Assembly: GCA_022360095.1 (NCBI GenBank)
Contig: JAKSDK010001239.1
Location: forward strand, 1 to 49,280
Direction of reading: 5' to 3'
Length of the DNA: 49,280 nucleotides
DNA from: Phycisphaerales bacterium
Lineage (GTDB): Bacteria > Planctomycetota > Phycisphaerae > UBA1845 > UTPLA1
Shown here in pieces: positions 1-9,224 of the stretch. The translations under genes were made by a program, and so were the position numbers. The notes beneath the pieces were generated by a model. It made no database searches, had not been told where the DNA came from, and was given only the letters and a program-made list of their open reading frames with translations. Numbering within the stretch: position 1 is the first letter of the stretch; each line of letters opens with the position of its first letter.

Positions 1-1310
1 ATGCAATTGGTGGGCATGGGATGGATCACCAGCTCGATGTAAGGATTGTATGCGACGTGCTCTGTTCCATCGTACTCCCGCGGTGTCACCTGATTGTAAG
101 CTGTCGTCATCAGGTAGTTTTGCCAAGGACCGGCAGGCAAATTCGGGCGATTCTCAGCAAAAGGTCCAACGTCGGGTTGGTCATGCCACCAAAAGCTCTG
201 GTAGCACCACGGCTCATTCTCCTTCGTGATAATGTGAAACGCGATCAGGGCGATGTAGTCGCCAGGACGGAAGTCTCGTTGATACGCCCAATTGGCCGAT
301 TGATTGAGGATGGCTTTGTCATTGTCGTCGAGGGCTCCCCACAACTCCGGAGTGATTCGCAGATGGTAGAAGTCCGAAAGTGGCACGACTTTCGCATTCG
401 AGAAGGTTCGCGGTGTGTCAACGCCTGGTACCTTGACACCGAATAGTGATTTTACCGTGGCGGTCTTAGCTGGAGGGATCGGTTTCCCGGAAGGATCGAC
501 TGCCACTGCCCGCTTCCATACCTCGTAGCCGTTGTACTGATATGGTGGTCGCAAGGGATCGTTATCCCATACCGGAAGCGCCGTGGTGCCATCGGCCGCG
601 ATCGGCCAATGCATGGACTTGAGGACGATTGACTTTCTTGGAAACGTCGGGATGTCGGTCTTGCCTTCTTCCAGCATTTTGGACAGGACCGATTGCCGGT
701 ATAGCCCTTTTCCACGCAGGTGGTTAAATGCTTCCCAGTTGAAGTACTCACCCGCGATCATAATGTCATCGTTATTGGCAAAGATTGTGCCGTCCGGGCA
801 TTGTATTTGTTTGCCGTTGCTCTTGCACATGTTCGGGTATTGTGGCTTTTGTTTATCAAACACATCCTGAAAATCGAGGACCGGAGAATTAGCGGCATTG
901 AGTGCGGCCAAAGAAGGAAATGCCATATGCTCTGCAGGCGCTTCCAATCTCTTTTGTCTCAAATGCGTATACGCGGGTTTTGTTATTGGAGCCTTTGTTG
1001 CAGAGAATCCTTGTGTCACGCTGTACCAAGTCTGCCATACCGAGAGTTTGTTCACACCCGGGATGCCATCGACTTTCACGGATTGTTGCAAACCGTGGAA
1101 TAGATTCCAGCCGTGACGACGTATCTCAGCCATGTTTTCTGTTTTGATGTAGCCGTCGATCGTCGACTGTCTCATTGGGTAATCAACGGTGTCCGGAATC
1201 GGGAAGTAACCCGTGCCAGGATTTTTGGAATCGGATTTTCCATTTTCGAAGCCCAAACCCGACAAGAGTGCCACGACTAGCGTCAGAATGCAAAGAGTCC
1301 ACTTGTTCAT
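1..1310 (-). CDS. Secreted protein, probable haem-c protein, C-terminus outside window
   Basis: An open frame of 436 codons runs from an ATG at 1310 to the window edge without a stop. A GGGAGG ribosome binding site lies 6 nt upstream (1317-1322), so the start is secure. The first about 20 residues (MNKWTLCILTLVVALLSGLG) form a signal peptide or lipoprotein-free membrane leader, so the product is exported. The mature part is rich in Trp, Tyr and His and has no domain I can name with certainty. The last residues visible read IHPMPTNC followed by AT, so the next codon is Met or Ile. The pattern NC-M-x-CH would be a haem-c site straddling the edge, but the second Cys and His are not in the window. 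Haem binding is therefore inference. It lies downstream of the minus-strand dockerin gene at 1705 with a 394-bp gap, so it is probably transcribed separately. Confidence 0.75.
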   Translation of the reverse strand, partial: MNKWTLCILTLVVALLSGLGFENGKSDSKNPGTGYFPIPDTVDYPMRQSTIDGYIKTENMAEIRRHGWNLFHGLQQSVKVDGIPGVNKLSVWQTWYSVTQGFSATKAPITKPAYTHLRQKRLEAPAEHMAFPSLAALNAANSPVLDFQDVFDKQKPQYPNMCKSNGKQIQCPDGTIFANNDDIMIAGEYFNWEAFNHLRGKGLYRQSVLSKMLEEGKTDIPTFPRKSIVLKSMHWPIAADGTTALPVWDNDPLRPPYQYNGYEVWKRAVAVDPSGKPIPPAKTATVKSLFGVKVPGVDTPRTFSNAKVVPLSDFYHLRITPELWGALDDNDKAILNQSANWAYQRDFRPGDYIALIAFHIITKENEPWCYQSFWWHDQPDVGPFAENRPNLPAGPWQNYLMTTAYNQVTPREYDGTEHVAYNPYIELVIHPMPTNC

Positions 1311-1704
1311 GCGAGACCTCCCACGACACTGACTGATAAACTAAGCCGACATTTCCCATTTGACTCCGGACCCACAAGACCCTCGCGGGCCAACTGCACA
1401 TTCTAATCACATCGACCTCGAATCCCAAACACTTTTCCGCCCTGTTGGCGAATGTGCTTCTCTGTCAAAATGGCCGGAAATCCCTGAATTGCAGAAAACG
1501 CAGCGTCACATGACTTTGAAACGCGGGATGCAGAATGCAGAAGGGTTTGGAAGTGCCCGAAACTCGCGCTTGACTTGGACGTTGTAAAGAACGCTTGACC
1601 CGGCGCCGACAGTGGAGGCGGATGTTTTCAAACTTGCAAACGCCGGTCAAGTGTATACTTGCCGGCATAAGCTCGTTTCTAATGGCCCGGGCCTCGGGGC
1701 GTCG
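1311..1704. other. Intergenic region, 394 bp
   Basis: This lies between the stop of the dockerin protein gene (1705) and the start of the partial gene at 1310, both on the minus strand. It holds the hairpin at 1642-1666 and the ribosome binding site at 1317-1322. I see no convincing small gene; the short frames here lack ribosome binding sites and similarity to anything I recognise. Confidence 0.6.
1642..1666 (-). terminator. Possible terminator hairpin after the dockerin protein gene
   Basis: An inverted repeat lies about 40 nt past the stop at 1705. The arms gccgg (1642-1646) + caagt (1648-1652) pair with acttg (1657-1661) + ccggc (1662-1666), with one bulged base and a GTAT loop. No strong T-run follows on the minus strand, so terminator function is inferred from position and stem strength only. 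Confidence 0.35.
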
Positions 1705-3987
1705 TCAGCGACCCAAGAGAGCGCTTATGAACAGTTGCACATCCGATCCGTCCAGCTGATTGTCCTGATTCATATCACTGTGGAGCAACTCGCAAGCTGT
1801 TGCGGAGTATGTATTGATGAGCGTCTGAACGAATGTGCTGACATCCCCAGTGCTGACCGAGCCGTCGCAGTCAAGGTCGCCACGACCGCACGGCGCCGTC
1901 AATCGGGACATTCCGATCGCGACGTGTTCTCCAATCGTCGTCAAACCACCCAGCACGAGCCAGTCGCCGTCATCCTCGAAAACGGCTTCAATTTCCGCTG
2001 CCGCACCTTCGATGAACGACCAGCCGTCGCCTCCACTGACGATCATCCCGTCCACAGTATTATTGGTGTGGTCACGAATGTAACCCGGGACCAACAAACG
2101 GCCACCGATAGATAGTATACGTTCCGCATATTCGATTCGATGATCGCCGTCAACAATGTCCCAAGTTGCGCCATCCCAGCGCATGACTTTCATGTCCGCC
2201 TCATCGACTTCGAAGATCGCGTGAAGCTTGCCATCATGTTCCGTAAGCCCGCGTGCGCCAAAGAACACGTCGGTCCCCAGTTGCACCCAGCTGGCACCAT
2301 CCAGAACTGCAATCTCGTGCGAAAACCCCGGGCCCTGAAACAAATTCCCCGAGATGACGAGTCGATCTTCGAAGCAACCGAGCGAGTGAAACCAGGAGTT
2401 TTCATTCGGAAGATCCGGAATTGTGGCCCACGAGGCACCGTCCCACCGCATGATTTCAGCGTCGCTGGAACTATTGGCGGCGGAAAAGGCGAATAGCTGA
2501 TCGCCGCAAACGACAAGCTCTTGAACACTGTTGGTCAGGCCCGCGCCGACTGGAGACCACTGCTGACCATTCCATCGGGCAACGTGTGACAGTGCCGTCT
2601 GGCCTGACGCCGTGAACTCCCCTCCGGCGATCAAATCGCCCTGAAAGACGGCAAGGGCCTCAACGCTCGCATCCAGTCCATGACCGAGCTGTTGCCATTG
2701 ATTTCCGTCGAACTCGATGATGTTCGCAAACGGCGCGCCGTCGATCATCGTGATCCCGCCGCCCGCAACAATTCTGCCTTGATATCGCGTTGCCGCGTTG
2801 ATATCGATTCGTGACCCATTAAACGGCCGTTGCCAGGTCGCCCCGTCCATTGTTGCAAGATTTGATGTAGGCACGCCACCGATCTGGAGGAACTGGCCGC
2901 CCACATAGAATTCACCGCCGAACGTTCCCATGATCCGGATGGACGAATTCGCGTCCATCGAAGTGGGCACTTCCTGCCAATCGGAACCATCCCATTGGTA
3001 TACCTGCGCCGCCGAGGGAACGCTTTCGTCGCGTCCGGCGGCGAGCAGCAAGCCGTTGCGTGTCGCCAAGGCTCTGGGAAGGATATCAAGCCCATCCGCC
3101 AGGGCGTTCCATTGCACGCCGTCATAGGACGCGACGTGATTCGCGGCCATCCCGCCGGCAGACGTAAATTCTCCGGTTGCAATCAACTGACCGTTGTGAA
3201 CATGGAGCCTGACGACCTTGTCGTTGAGGCCGCCGGCGACGGTTTGCCACGAAGAACCACTCCATTTTGCGATGTGTTCATAGCCATTGGAGCCTAGGAG
3301 AATCAAACGACCTGCCGCATAGAGTTCGTTTTCAAAGACCGCTAAGTCATGGACTTCCCCGCTCACACCAGCTCCGAAGGCGGACCACGATTGACCGTCC
3401 CACGCAGCGATGCTGTCGGCCGGAATGCCGCCCGCGACGAAAAAGTCGCCGCCGGCGACTAACTTCCCGTCAAAAAGTTCCAAGGCATTGACCGCAGGAT
3501 GCCCGACACCGATGCCGACAGGTAGCCAGGCCGTGCCATCCCAGCGCGCAATCCTCCAAGTCGCGACCTCCCCGGAAGAATAGAACTGACCACACCCAAA
3601 GACCTGATTGTCGTAGACAGCCAGGTCGCGAACCTCATGTCCAGAAAAGTTTCCCAAGCCCACGCCAAGGGCGCGCATCTGGCTGCCATCCCACGATACC
3701 ACTCTCGTAGCGATGGCATCGCTCGCGATTGTGAACGAGCCGCCGAAGATGACCTGAGCGGGCTGTGGTCCGGCATCATCCGGATCCCACTCAACCATCG
3801 AGAGAACCTGACCACTCATGCCTGGAATCGCGCTGTTGGGCGTCCATTCGAGGACACATTCGGCGTGACCGGCAACGGGACCGGACAGCACAACCATGAG
3901 AGAGATCGCCCATGCAATGCAACTTGCCGATGAGCTAAGTGCGCACCGCTGCTTCGAGAGTTCAATCGACGCGTCCATTGGAATCAT
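1705..3987 (-). CDS. Exported kelch/beta-propeller-like repeat protein with C-terminal dockerin
   Basis: The product is 760 aa from the ATG at 3987, which has GGAG a few bases upstream and gives a clean signal peptide (hydrophobic SCIAWAISLMVVLSG, cleavage near GHAEC). A longer frame back to 4095 has no leader at its start and is less likely. Most of the protein is a repeat of about 50 residues built on the pattern W-D-G-x-x-W ... G-x-G-L ... V-x-A-L-x-x-x-x-G-x-L-x-A-G-G-x-F, occurring roughly a dozen times and expected to form beta-propellers. The last 60 residues hold two calcium-loop repeats (GDLDCDGSVSTGDV and DMNQDNQLDGSDV), a dockerin type I pair. In planctomycetes such tags occur on many exported proteins without a known cellulosome, so they probably serve attachment or sorting. 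No enzyme motif is visible; substrate unknown. Confidence 0.85.
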   Translation of the reverse strand: MIPMDASIELSKQRCALSSSASCIAWAISLMVVLSGPVAGHAECVLEWTPNSAIPGMSGQVLSMVEWDPDDAGPQPAQVIFGGSFTIASDAIATRVVSWDGSQMRALGVGLGNFSGHEVRDLAVYDNQVFGCGQFYSSGEVATWRIARWDGTAWLPVGIGVGHPAVNALELFDGKLVAGGDFFVAGGIPADSIAAWDGQSWSAFGAGVSGEVHDLAVFENELYAAGRLILLGSNGYEHIAKWSGSSWQTVAGGLNDKVVRLHVHNGQLIATGEFTSAGGMAANHVASYDGVQWNALADGLDILPRALATRNGLLLAAGRDESVPSAAQVYQWDGSDWQEVPTSMDANSSIRIMGTFGGEFYVGGQFLQIGGVPTSNLATMDGATWQRPFNGSRIDINAATRYQGRIVAGGGITMIDGAPFANIIEFDGNQWQQLGHGLDASVEALAVFQGDLIAGGEFTASGQTALSHVARWNGQQWSPVGAGLTNSVQELVVCGDQLFAFSAANSSSDAEIMRWDGASWATIPDLPNENSWFHSLGCFEDRLVISGNLFQGPGFSHEIAVLDGASWVQLGTDVFFGARGLTEHDGKLHAIFEVDEADMKVMRWDGATWDIVDGDHRIEYAERILSIGGRLLVPGYIRDHTNNTVDGMIVSGGDGWSFIEGAAAEIEAVFEDDGDWLVLGGLTTIGEHVAIGMSRLTAPCGRGDLDCDGSVSTGDVSTFVQTLINTYSATACELLHSDMNQDNQLDGSDVQLFISALLGR

Positions 3988-4398
3988 GAATCTCCGTGTG
4001 CTACAGCTCGAATTCTCCGAATATTCCCAAACCACACAGAGATTATAAAGCATCGGATTTCTCGGCACAATGATCCCGACCTTCATGGGTCTCATTCAGT
4101 CGAGCAGCTGCCCATCTCGACGCGATCGAAACCGGTCAGGTTGACATCGAAGTCGTACGTGCGTTCCCTATTTTTCGCTAGCCACCGAGAAATACTGTGA
4201 TGAAATGCTGGAGATCGAGTCCGTTCGCCGTGCGCTCGAAATGCGCCGCCGGCTACTTGGCGATATGCACACCGAAGTCGCCGAAACGCTGCAAGCACTC
4301 GCCTCGGTTCTGGCGGCAACGGAGCACACGCAGGAATCCGGCAAGTGCCTACGAGAGTGCCAGATGAAAAGGATTCGAGTCGGACGGACATTCGGACA
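3988..4398. other. Intergenic region, 411 bp, with decayed TPR fragment
   Basis: This separates two minus-strand exported-protein genes. Its right half (4145-4402) carries a plus-strand TPR-like remnant described separately. The part next to 3987 should hold the promoter of the dockerin gene, but I see no clear -35/-10 pair. Confidence 0.55.
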
Positions 4399-4402
4399 TT
4401 AG
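4145..4402 (+). pseudogene. Orphan tetratricopeptide (TPR) fragment of a kinase-type gene
   Basis: A plus-strand frame open from 4145 to a stop at 4402 encodes a stretch with ALEMRRRLLGDMHTEVAETL followed by QALASVLAATEHTQESGKCL. This matches the TPR pattern in the kinase at 16634 (for example ALAIRRETYGKEHPDVATAM). There is no ribosome binding site, no leader, no second complete repeat, and the frame ends by overlapping the stop of the PEP-CTERM gene by 4 bp. I read it as the leftover of a deleted TPR or kinase gene. Chance similarity of a short helical segment is the alternative. Confidence 0.45.
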
Positions 4403-5100
4403 TCGCCGTCTCGTCGTCGACGGTGAGTGCCTGCCACTCCTGCCGCACCGAAGGCCAGAAGGGCCAAGGAACCAGGCTCAGGGGCACCGGCCGCAATCGG
4501 GACACCCGGGTCGGTTTCATAGCCCCAGGCGAACGCCTGCAAACCCGTGGCGATGCGATTGACGCCGATCCAGCCATAGTGAAATCCGTCGCCCGGATCG
4601 AAGCGAGTACCGAGATAGACATTCTGTCCCTCAGGAATCAATGTATACGGAGGGCCGTATTCCGCAACGATAAGAGCGAATCCGAACCAGGATGTTCCCG
4701 CACCTGAAATCGATTGACCGGCACCGAGCGGATCCAGCAAGTAATAGGTGCCGTCGTGCAGAAGCTCATTTCCAGGATTCCCACTGGCATAGCTGTAGAC
4801 GCCGTTATTCAAATCACCGTGAAAAAAAACACCTGGTGTACTGCCGAGTGAATCCCCCGGTTGGCTGAGTGCATCAAGCGTAATGTTAAGGGCGTTATCC
4901 GGGAAATCACCGGACCGCCAGCGATGGTGTCCCGGTTGGCCGTGTGCCGGATTATCAAAGCGGATCGGTGTGGCGTAAGCCTGTGTTCCCGCGGCAATGA
5001 CTGCGCCGGCTGCTAGAGTCTGAGCTGTTTTGCGGCGGCGATCATTTTTTCGTCGGAGGGATTCCGCTTTTCTGGCTTTGCGTTTGCATTTCTTGCTCAT
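4399..5100 (-). CDS. PEP-CTERM exported protein
   Basis: The product is 233 aa from the ATG at 5100. A GGAG 9 nt upstream (5110-5113) favours this start over the ATG at 5115, which has no ribosome binding site. The N-terminus is very basic (MSKKCKRKARKAESLRRKND) and followed by a hydrophobic stretch ending near TQAYA, a long signal peptide. The middle has no family I can name; it is rich in Gly, Tyr and Asp and reads like a beta-sandwich secreted protein. The last 27 residues are a textbook PEP-CTERM signal: PEPGSLALLA, a short hydrophobic helix, then RRRR. Such tails are recognised by an exosortase, which processes proteins for the cell surface or extracellular matrix; no exosortase gene is in this window. 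It lies 57 bp after the stop of the mosaic protein at 5158 on the same strand and may be cotranscribed with it. Confidence 0.85.
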   Translation of the reverse strand: MSKKCKRKARKAESLRRKNDRRRKTAQTLAAGAVIAAGTQAYATPIRFDNPAHGQPGHHRWRSGDFPDNALNITLDALSQPGDSLGSTPGVFFHGDLNNGVYSYASGNPGNELLHDGTYYLLDPLGAGQSISGAGTSWFGFALIVAEYGPPYTLIPEGQNVYLGTRFDPGDGFHYGWIGVNRIATGLQAFAWGYETDPGVPIAAGAPEPGSLALLAFGAAGVAGTHRRRRDGD

Positions 5101-5157
5101 TTTCCCAATCTCCATTTCGCTATGAACTCAACGAATCTGATCTCTACAAGAGAATGA

Positions 5158-8100
5158 TCACTCCAATAATTTGCCGACAAACGGTTGTACGTCGTCAAGA
5201 GTGGGTGACATATCCCCATTCACATCAGCAGCGCATAACTCATCCGGATCTCCGGACCCGTTCAGCAATACGGATACAAAGTGCTGAATATCGATCGCGT
5301 CGATAATACCATCGCCATTGAGGTCGCCCTGCGTTCGACTCGGACATGCGTCACAGACGTCACCGATGCCGTCGCCGTCCGTGTCTATCTGCTCGGGATT
5401 GTGACTTGCAACGCAATTGTCGATGACATTGAAGACTCCGTCGTTATCCACGTCGCCGGAAACCGCAAGACCCCGCATAAGATGAGGCTCAACGATAATT
5501 TGTTCGGCATTCGTCCCATCCAGGTCGGCACGCCAGACCTCGCCGCGAAACATTCCCGGGCCCAAAGTAGCCGACACAGCCCAGTACATCTGATCCGCGA
5601 GCGGATCCACCGCGATTTCGACGGCGAAAAGCGGGGCGGCGACAGTTGCGACATTCTCGATGTTGGTCCCATCCAACCAGGCTCGCCGGATGATGTCCCC
5701 ATCATCAGCCCAATACAGACGCCCGTTGATCAGATCCAAGGCGATCACCTGTGGATTGATGACACCGTTGACTACATCTTCGATCTCAGAACCGTCGAGG
5801 TTCGCACGTTGGATCTTGTTCAGATCAAAGTCCGTCCAGTACAGCTTTCCGGCAGCGGCATCGACCGCGATCCCAATTGGACGATCCACGAAGCCATTCG
5901 CGAGGACATCTTCGACATCGGAGCCGTCGAGGTTGGCGCGGCGGATTTTGCCATCGATCCAGTCTCCTTCTTCTAGGAAATTTTCGACCCAGTACATCTT
6001 CCCGGCGTCGATATCCAAGGCGATCCCTTCGCGGTGCGTGTCTTCCGTCACGAGCGGTTCGATGTTTTCGCCATTCAGTTCTGATCGAAGGATCCACCCC
6101 TCCGAGTCGAGGTTGGTCCAATAGATCTTCCGGTTGACAAGATCCAGCGCCAGTCGCCGCGGTGAGACAGAGACAGGTACCGTGTTATTAGCCCATGCAA
6201 CGATCTGCTCAGCACATGAAAGACCGGGCAATGCGGCCCTTTGCATCATCGAGCCGGAAAAGAACGGTTGCGAAGACCAATAGAGGCGCTGCAAGTCCAG
6301 ATGTCCGGGGCATGGGTCGCAGACGTCGCCGATGCCGTCATCGTCGCTATCTACTTGGTTCGGATTAGATATCACCGGGCAGTTATCGACATCACCGCAA
6401 TGACCGTCCGCATCACCGTCGTCGTCCGGATCGGCAGGGCAAGGATCGTTGGCATCGAGCAATCCGTCGCCATCGCTGTCTTCACAAGCATCACCGATAC
6501 CATCAATGTCGAAGTCGGCCTGACCGGGATTGGATACCGCCACACAATTGTCGCAGGCATTTCCGACAGTATCTTCATCATCGTCGAGTTGGTCAGGATT
6601 GTGCGTGCCCGGACAATTATCAGCGCCGTCCAATGCACCGTCGCCATCCAGGTCATCGGCTGGAAAGTCGCATTGGAATTTCAGAATAAACGCATCTTCA
6701 GCACCATTTGACGAATGCGGATCACCGTTGCCGTCGCTATCGAAGTCCACGGTTCCCGTGAACGTTCCCGAAACAAGTGTGTTGCCGGCTCCATCCGATC
6801 CGATAGCCTTACCGATATCGTCTCCGGTCGCGCCTCCAATCGTCTCTGTCCAGTTATAAGAGCCATCGGCGTTGAGCTGGGTGACGAAGGCATCGCGATC
6901 GAATTCGCCTCCTGTCGCTTCGTGGATATCTCCGGCGCCGGTCGGATCGAATTGAACCGTGCCCATGAAAGAGCCTGTCACCGAAATGCCGGTCGTGCCG
7001 TCCACCGTGATGTGGTGGGCCTCATCAAAACCCGGCCCACCAAACGTCCGGGTCCAACCGTAAGAACCGTCCGCGTTTAGCGCGGTTACGAAGACATCGG
7101 GAAATCCATTCGTCGACCGCAGGTCCATACCACTCGTGGGGTCGAAATCAGCATCCGAACTCCAGAAGAACCCGGTGGCGAACACTCTTCCACTCGAATC
7201 CACCGCCACACCTTGAGCACGCTCCGCTTCCTGACCCCCGAATGTCCGAGTCCATTGGTAGCTTCCGGTCGAACTCAATTTGGTGACGAAGGCATCAAGG
7301 TCACCGTTCGAAGTGTGGATGTCACCGATGCCGGTCGGGTTAAAATCGACATCCACCCAAAAAAGCCCCGCGACAAAAACATTGCCGTTCGCGTCTACTG
7401 CAACCGCATTTCCGATGTCATTCCCCTCGCCGCCGAATGCGTGGGTCCAGCCATACGATCCGTCGGCGTTAAGATGCAAAATGAAGACACTCGTAAGTCC
7501 GGTTGCGGTGAACAAATCCATACTGACGCCCGGATCAAAATCAACTTCTTCGGAAAACGAACCCGTAATCAGAACATCGCCGCTTGTGGTGACGGCGATG
7601 CCTTGTCCAATGTCGGTATCCGCGCCGCCGATCGTCCGGGTCCAACCGTAAGACCCGTCGGACATCAGCTTGGTCACAAAGATGTCGCTAGTACCGTTGG
7701 AAGCATGTGAATCCCCAGCCCCGCCGCGGTCGAAGTTGACCGTGTGACGAAACCAACCGGTGATCAACACGTGACCGGCAGCATCGACCGCGACGGCTGT
7801 GCCGGTATCGTCAAAAACCCCGCCGAAGGTCCTGGTCCAGGCGTAGGAGCCGTCGACGTTCAGTTTTGTTACGAAGACATCATCAAATGCGCCGAGCAGG
7901 TCATTCGACACATGAATGTCAACGCCGCTTCCAGGGTCGAAGTCGACGGCGCCTTCAAATGTCCCGGTGATAATGACAGCGCCCGTGGAATCAACCGCTA
8001 GTGCATTGACGTTTTCAGAGCTTGTTCCACCGACCGTTCTCGTCCACACGTACCCGGGATCGGTGCATTCGGCCATGACCGCGGCTTGACTAAAAAACAG

Positions 8101-8187
8101 GGTGCTTACCGCAACGGCAAATAAGCATCGTTTAGGCAACAGCGCGTCCCCCACGCTGCCAATGAATCCCTGTTTCAACTTATCCAT
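5158..8187 (-). CDS. Exported mosaic protein: SBBP repeats, thrombospondin-3, YWTD propeller, dockerin
   Basis: The product is 1009 aa. GGGAG at 8194-8198 lies 6 nt before the ATG at 8187 but directly abuts the ATG at 8193, so 8187 is preferred. A signal peptide ends near SQAAVMA. Residues about 45-510 hold seven blades of about 60 residues beginning YxWTRTFGG and containing V-A-V-D-x-x-G-x-V-x-x-T-G-x-F and V-D-F-D-P, the SBBP-type propeller pattern. About 510-625 are thrombospondin type-3 calcium repeats (DGADNCPGTHNPDQ and similar). About 630-870 are YWTD-type blades (KLYWTDFDLNKIQRANLDGS), as in LDL-receptor propellers. Another type-3 repeat follows, and the last 60 residues form a dockerin pair (GDLNGDGIIDAIDI, DVNGDMSPTLDDV). 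All modules are extracellular and calcium-dependent; no catalytic site is visible. A surface adhesion or scaffold role is inference. Confidence 0.87.
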   Translation of the reverse strand: MDKLKQGFIGSVGDALLPKRCLFAVAVSTLFFSQAAVMAECTDPGYVWTRTVGGTSSENVNALAVDSTGAVIITGTFEGAVDFDPGSGVDIHVSNDLLGAFDDVFVTKLNVDGSYAWTRTFGGVFDDTGTAVAVDAAGHVLITGWFRHTVNFDRGGAGDSHASNGTSDIFVTKLMSDGSYGWTRTIGGADTDIGQGIAVTTSGDVLITGSFSEEVDFDPGVSMDLFTATGLTSVFILHLNADGSYGWTHAFGGEGNDIGNAVAVDANGNVFVAGLFWVDVDFNPTGIGDIHTSNGDLDAFVTKLSSTGSYQWTRTFGGQEAERAQGVAVDSSGRVFATGFFWSSDADFDPTSGMDLRSTNGFPDVFVTALNADGSYGWTRTFGGPGFDEAHHITVDGTTGISVTGSFMGTVQFDPTGAGDIHEATGGEFDRDAFVTQLNADGSYNWTETIGGATGDDIGKAIGSDGAGNTLVSGTFTGTVDFDSDGNGDPHSSNGAEDAFILKFQCDFPADDLDGDGALDGADNCPGTHNPDQLDDDEDTVGNACDNCVAVSNPGQADFDIDGIGDACEDSDGDGLLDANDPCPADPDDDGDADGHCGDVDNCPVISNPNQVDSDDDGIGDVCDPCPGHLDLQRLYWSSQPFFSGSMMQRAALPGLSCAEQIVAWANNTVPVSVSPRRLALDLVNRKIYWTNLDSEGWILRSELNGENIEPLVTEDTHREGIALDIDAGKMYWVENFLEEGDWIDGKIRRANLDGSDVEDVLANGFVDRPIGIAVDAAAGKLYWTDFDLNKIQRANLDGSEIEDVVNGVINPQVIALDLINGRLYWADDGDIIRRAWLDGTNIENVATVAAPLFAVEIAVDPLADQMYWAVSATLGPGMFRGEVWRADLDGTNAEQIIVEPHLMRGLAVSGDVDNDGVFNVIDNCVASHNPEQIDTDGDGIGDVCDACPSRTQGDLNGDGIIDAIDIQHFVSVLLNGSGDPDELCAADVNGDMSPTLDDVQPFVGKLLE

Positions 8188-8576
8188 CTCCATCTCCCAA
8201 GTAGCGCTCGATCAGCGCACAAACCATCCCTCCTCTGAGACTTGGCTCTCGTCTCGAATTTGACCGCGCCTTTGTCCTGTCGGAGGGTCGGAGTCTGCTG
8301 TTGTGACTATTGTCGTCAGATACTTACATTCGCTGTTTCCATGTGCCTCATCGCTAATACGCAAGGAACGCGAAAATCTTTATGCAAATCATAAAAAATG
8401 ATGTCGGATGTGATTCCAGCGCGGAACCGCCTTATGAATCCTATGCGGACGAATTCTGACACGTCCTAAAGTTTTGAAACCCCTTTGCGTATAGGACTCT
8501 GGGAGAGAGAGGATTCGCTCTATCTTTTGCATTATTGGAGCGCTACGTGGTAAAATCAGGAAGTTCCGACAATTCA
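8188..8576. other. Divergent intergenic region, about 390 bp
   Basis: This lies between the minus-strand mosaic protein and plus-strand sigma factor 1, so it should hold promoters for both. The sequence is locally AT-rich around 8370-8400. I see no confident promoter pair, operator or small gene. If sigma factor 1 uses the TTG at 8535, the gap is 347 bp. Confidence 0.5.
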
Positions 8577-9224
8577 ATGCGGAGGAATCGTACAGCAGGT
8601 TCCCTCCGCGGGAGGTGGCGACATTTGTTGCAACCACGGGGATTTCCTGACACCAGGCCATCGTTGCTCGACGCGCTGTGTGATGGTTCGCGCGAAGTCG
8701 GCTGGCGAACGTTCTTCGAGCTGTACGCGCCGGCGGTTTATCGCGTGGCTCGCCTTCGTGGCTTGAGCGATCCGGACGCCGAAGACATCGTTCAGCAGGT
8801 GATGATGGCGGTCGCTCGACATATCGAGGCGTTCACCTACGATCGAGACCGTGGACGATTTCGTGATTGGGTGCGCCGCGTTACGGACTCAAGAGTTTGC
8901 GACTTGTTCCGGCGCAAACGGCCGGAGAGACAAAACGAAGCCGCCCTTGCGACGTGTGTGGATGAAACGGTCGACATCGCCGAACACTGGCGACGTGCCT
9001 GGCGCCTTCAAGACTTATATTTTTGCCTTGAAGAGATCGCCAAGGATATTTCACCCCGTCGAATGCAGGCCTTTCGCATGTACGCCCTGGAAGGAAAATC
9101 CGCCGTGGAGACGGCCAAGACCGTGGGCATGAAGGTGAGCTATGTCTACCTCACACGGCACCAGGTGTTGAACATGATTCGCGAACGAATGGAAAGGCTG
9201 GCGAAGCGAGAGGCCGAATCATGA
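8577..9224 (+). CDS. ECF-type RNA polymerase sigma factor, module 1
   Basis: The product is 215 aa from the ATG at 8577; a TTG at 8535 or a GTG at 8547 would add up to 14 residues, and the ribosome binding site (AGGAAG, 558-563 of the 8 kb block) is not decisive. Region 2 is clear: FFELYAPAVYRVARLRGLSD then DAEDIVQQVMMAVARHI, followed by FRDWVRRVTDSRVCDLFRRK, the -10-recognition and core-binding helices. Region 4 is the C-terminal helix-turn-helix (ALEGKSAVETAKTVGMKVSY). It lacks region 1 and 3, as ECF sigma factors do. Its stop overlaps the start of the kinase gene by 4 bp (ATGA at 9221), so the two are translationally coupled. In planctomycetes such sigma factors are probably controlled by the partner kinase; that link is inference here. 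Confidence 0.85.
   Translation: MRRNRTAGSLRGRWRHLLQPRGFPDTRPSLLDALCDGSREVGWRTFFELYAPAVYRVARLRGLSDPDAEDIVQQVMMAVARHIEAFTYDRDRGRFRDWVRRVTDSRVCDLFRRKRPERQNEAALATCVDETVDIAEHWRRAWRLQDLYFCLEEIAKDISPRRMQAFRMYALEGKSAVETAKTVGMKVSYVYLTRHQVLNMIRERMERLAKREAES

Noticed and set aside
4092..4622. 176-aa minus-strand frame
   Set aside because: It overlaps the well-supported PEP-CTERM gene in another frame and has no domain or leader.
8474..8495. TTGAAA ... TATAGG as a promoter for sigma factor 1
   Set aside because: The spacer is only 10 nt, too short for a sigma-70-type promoter.
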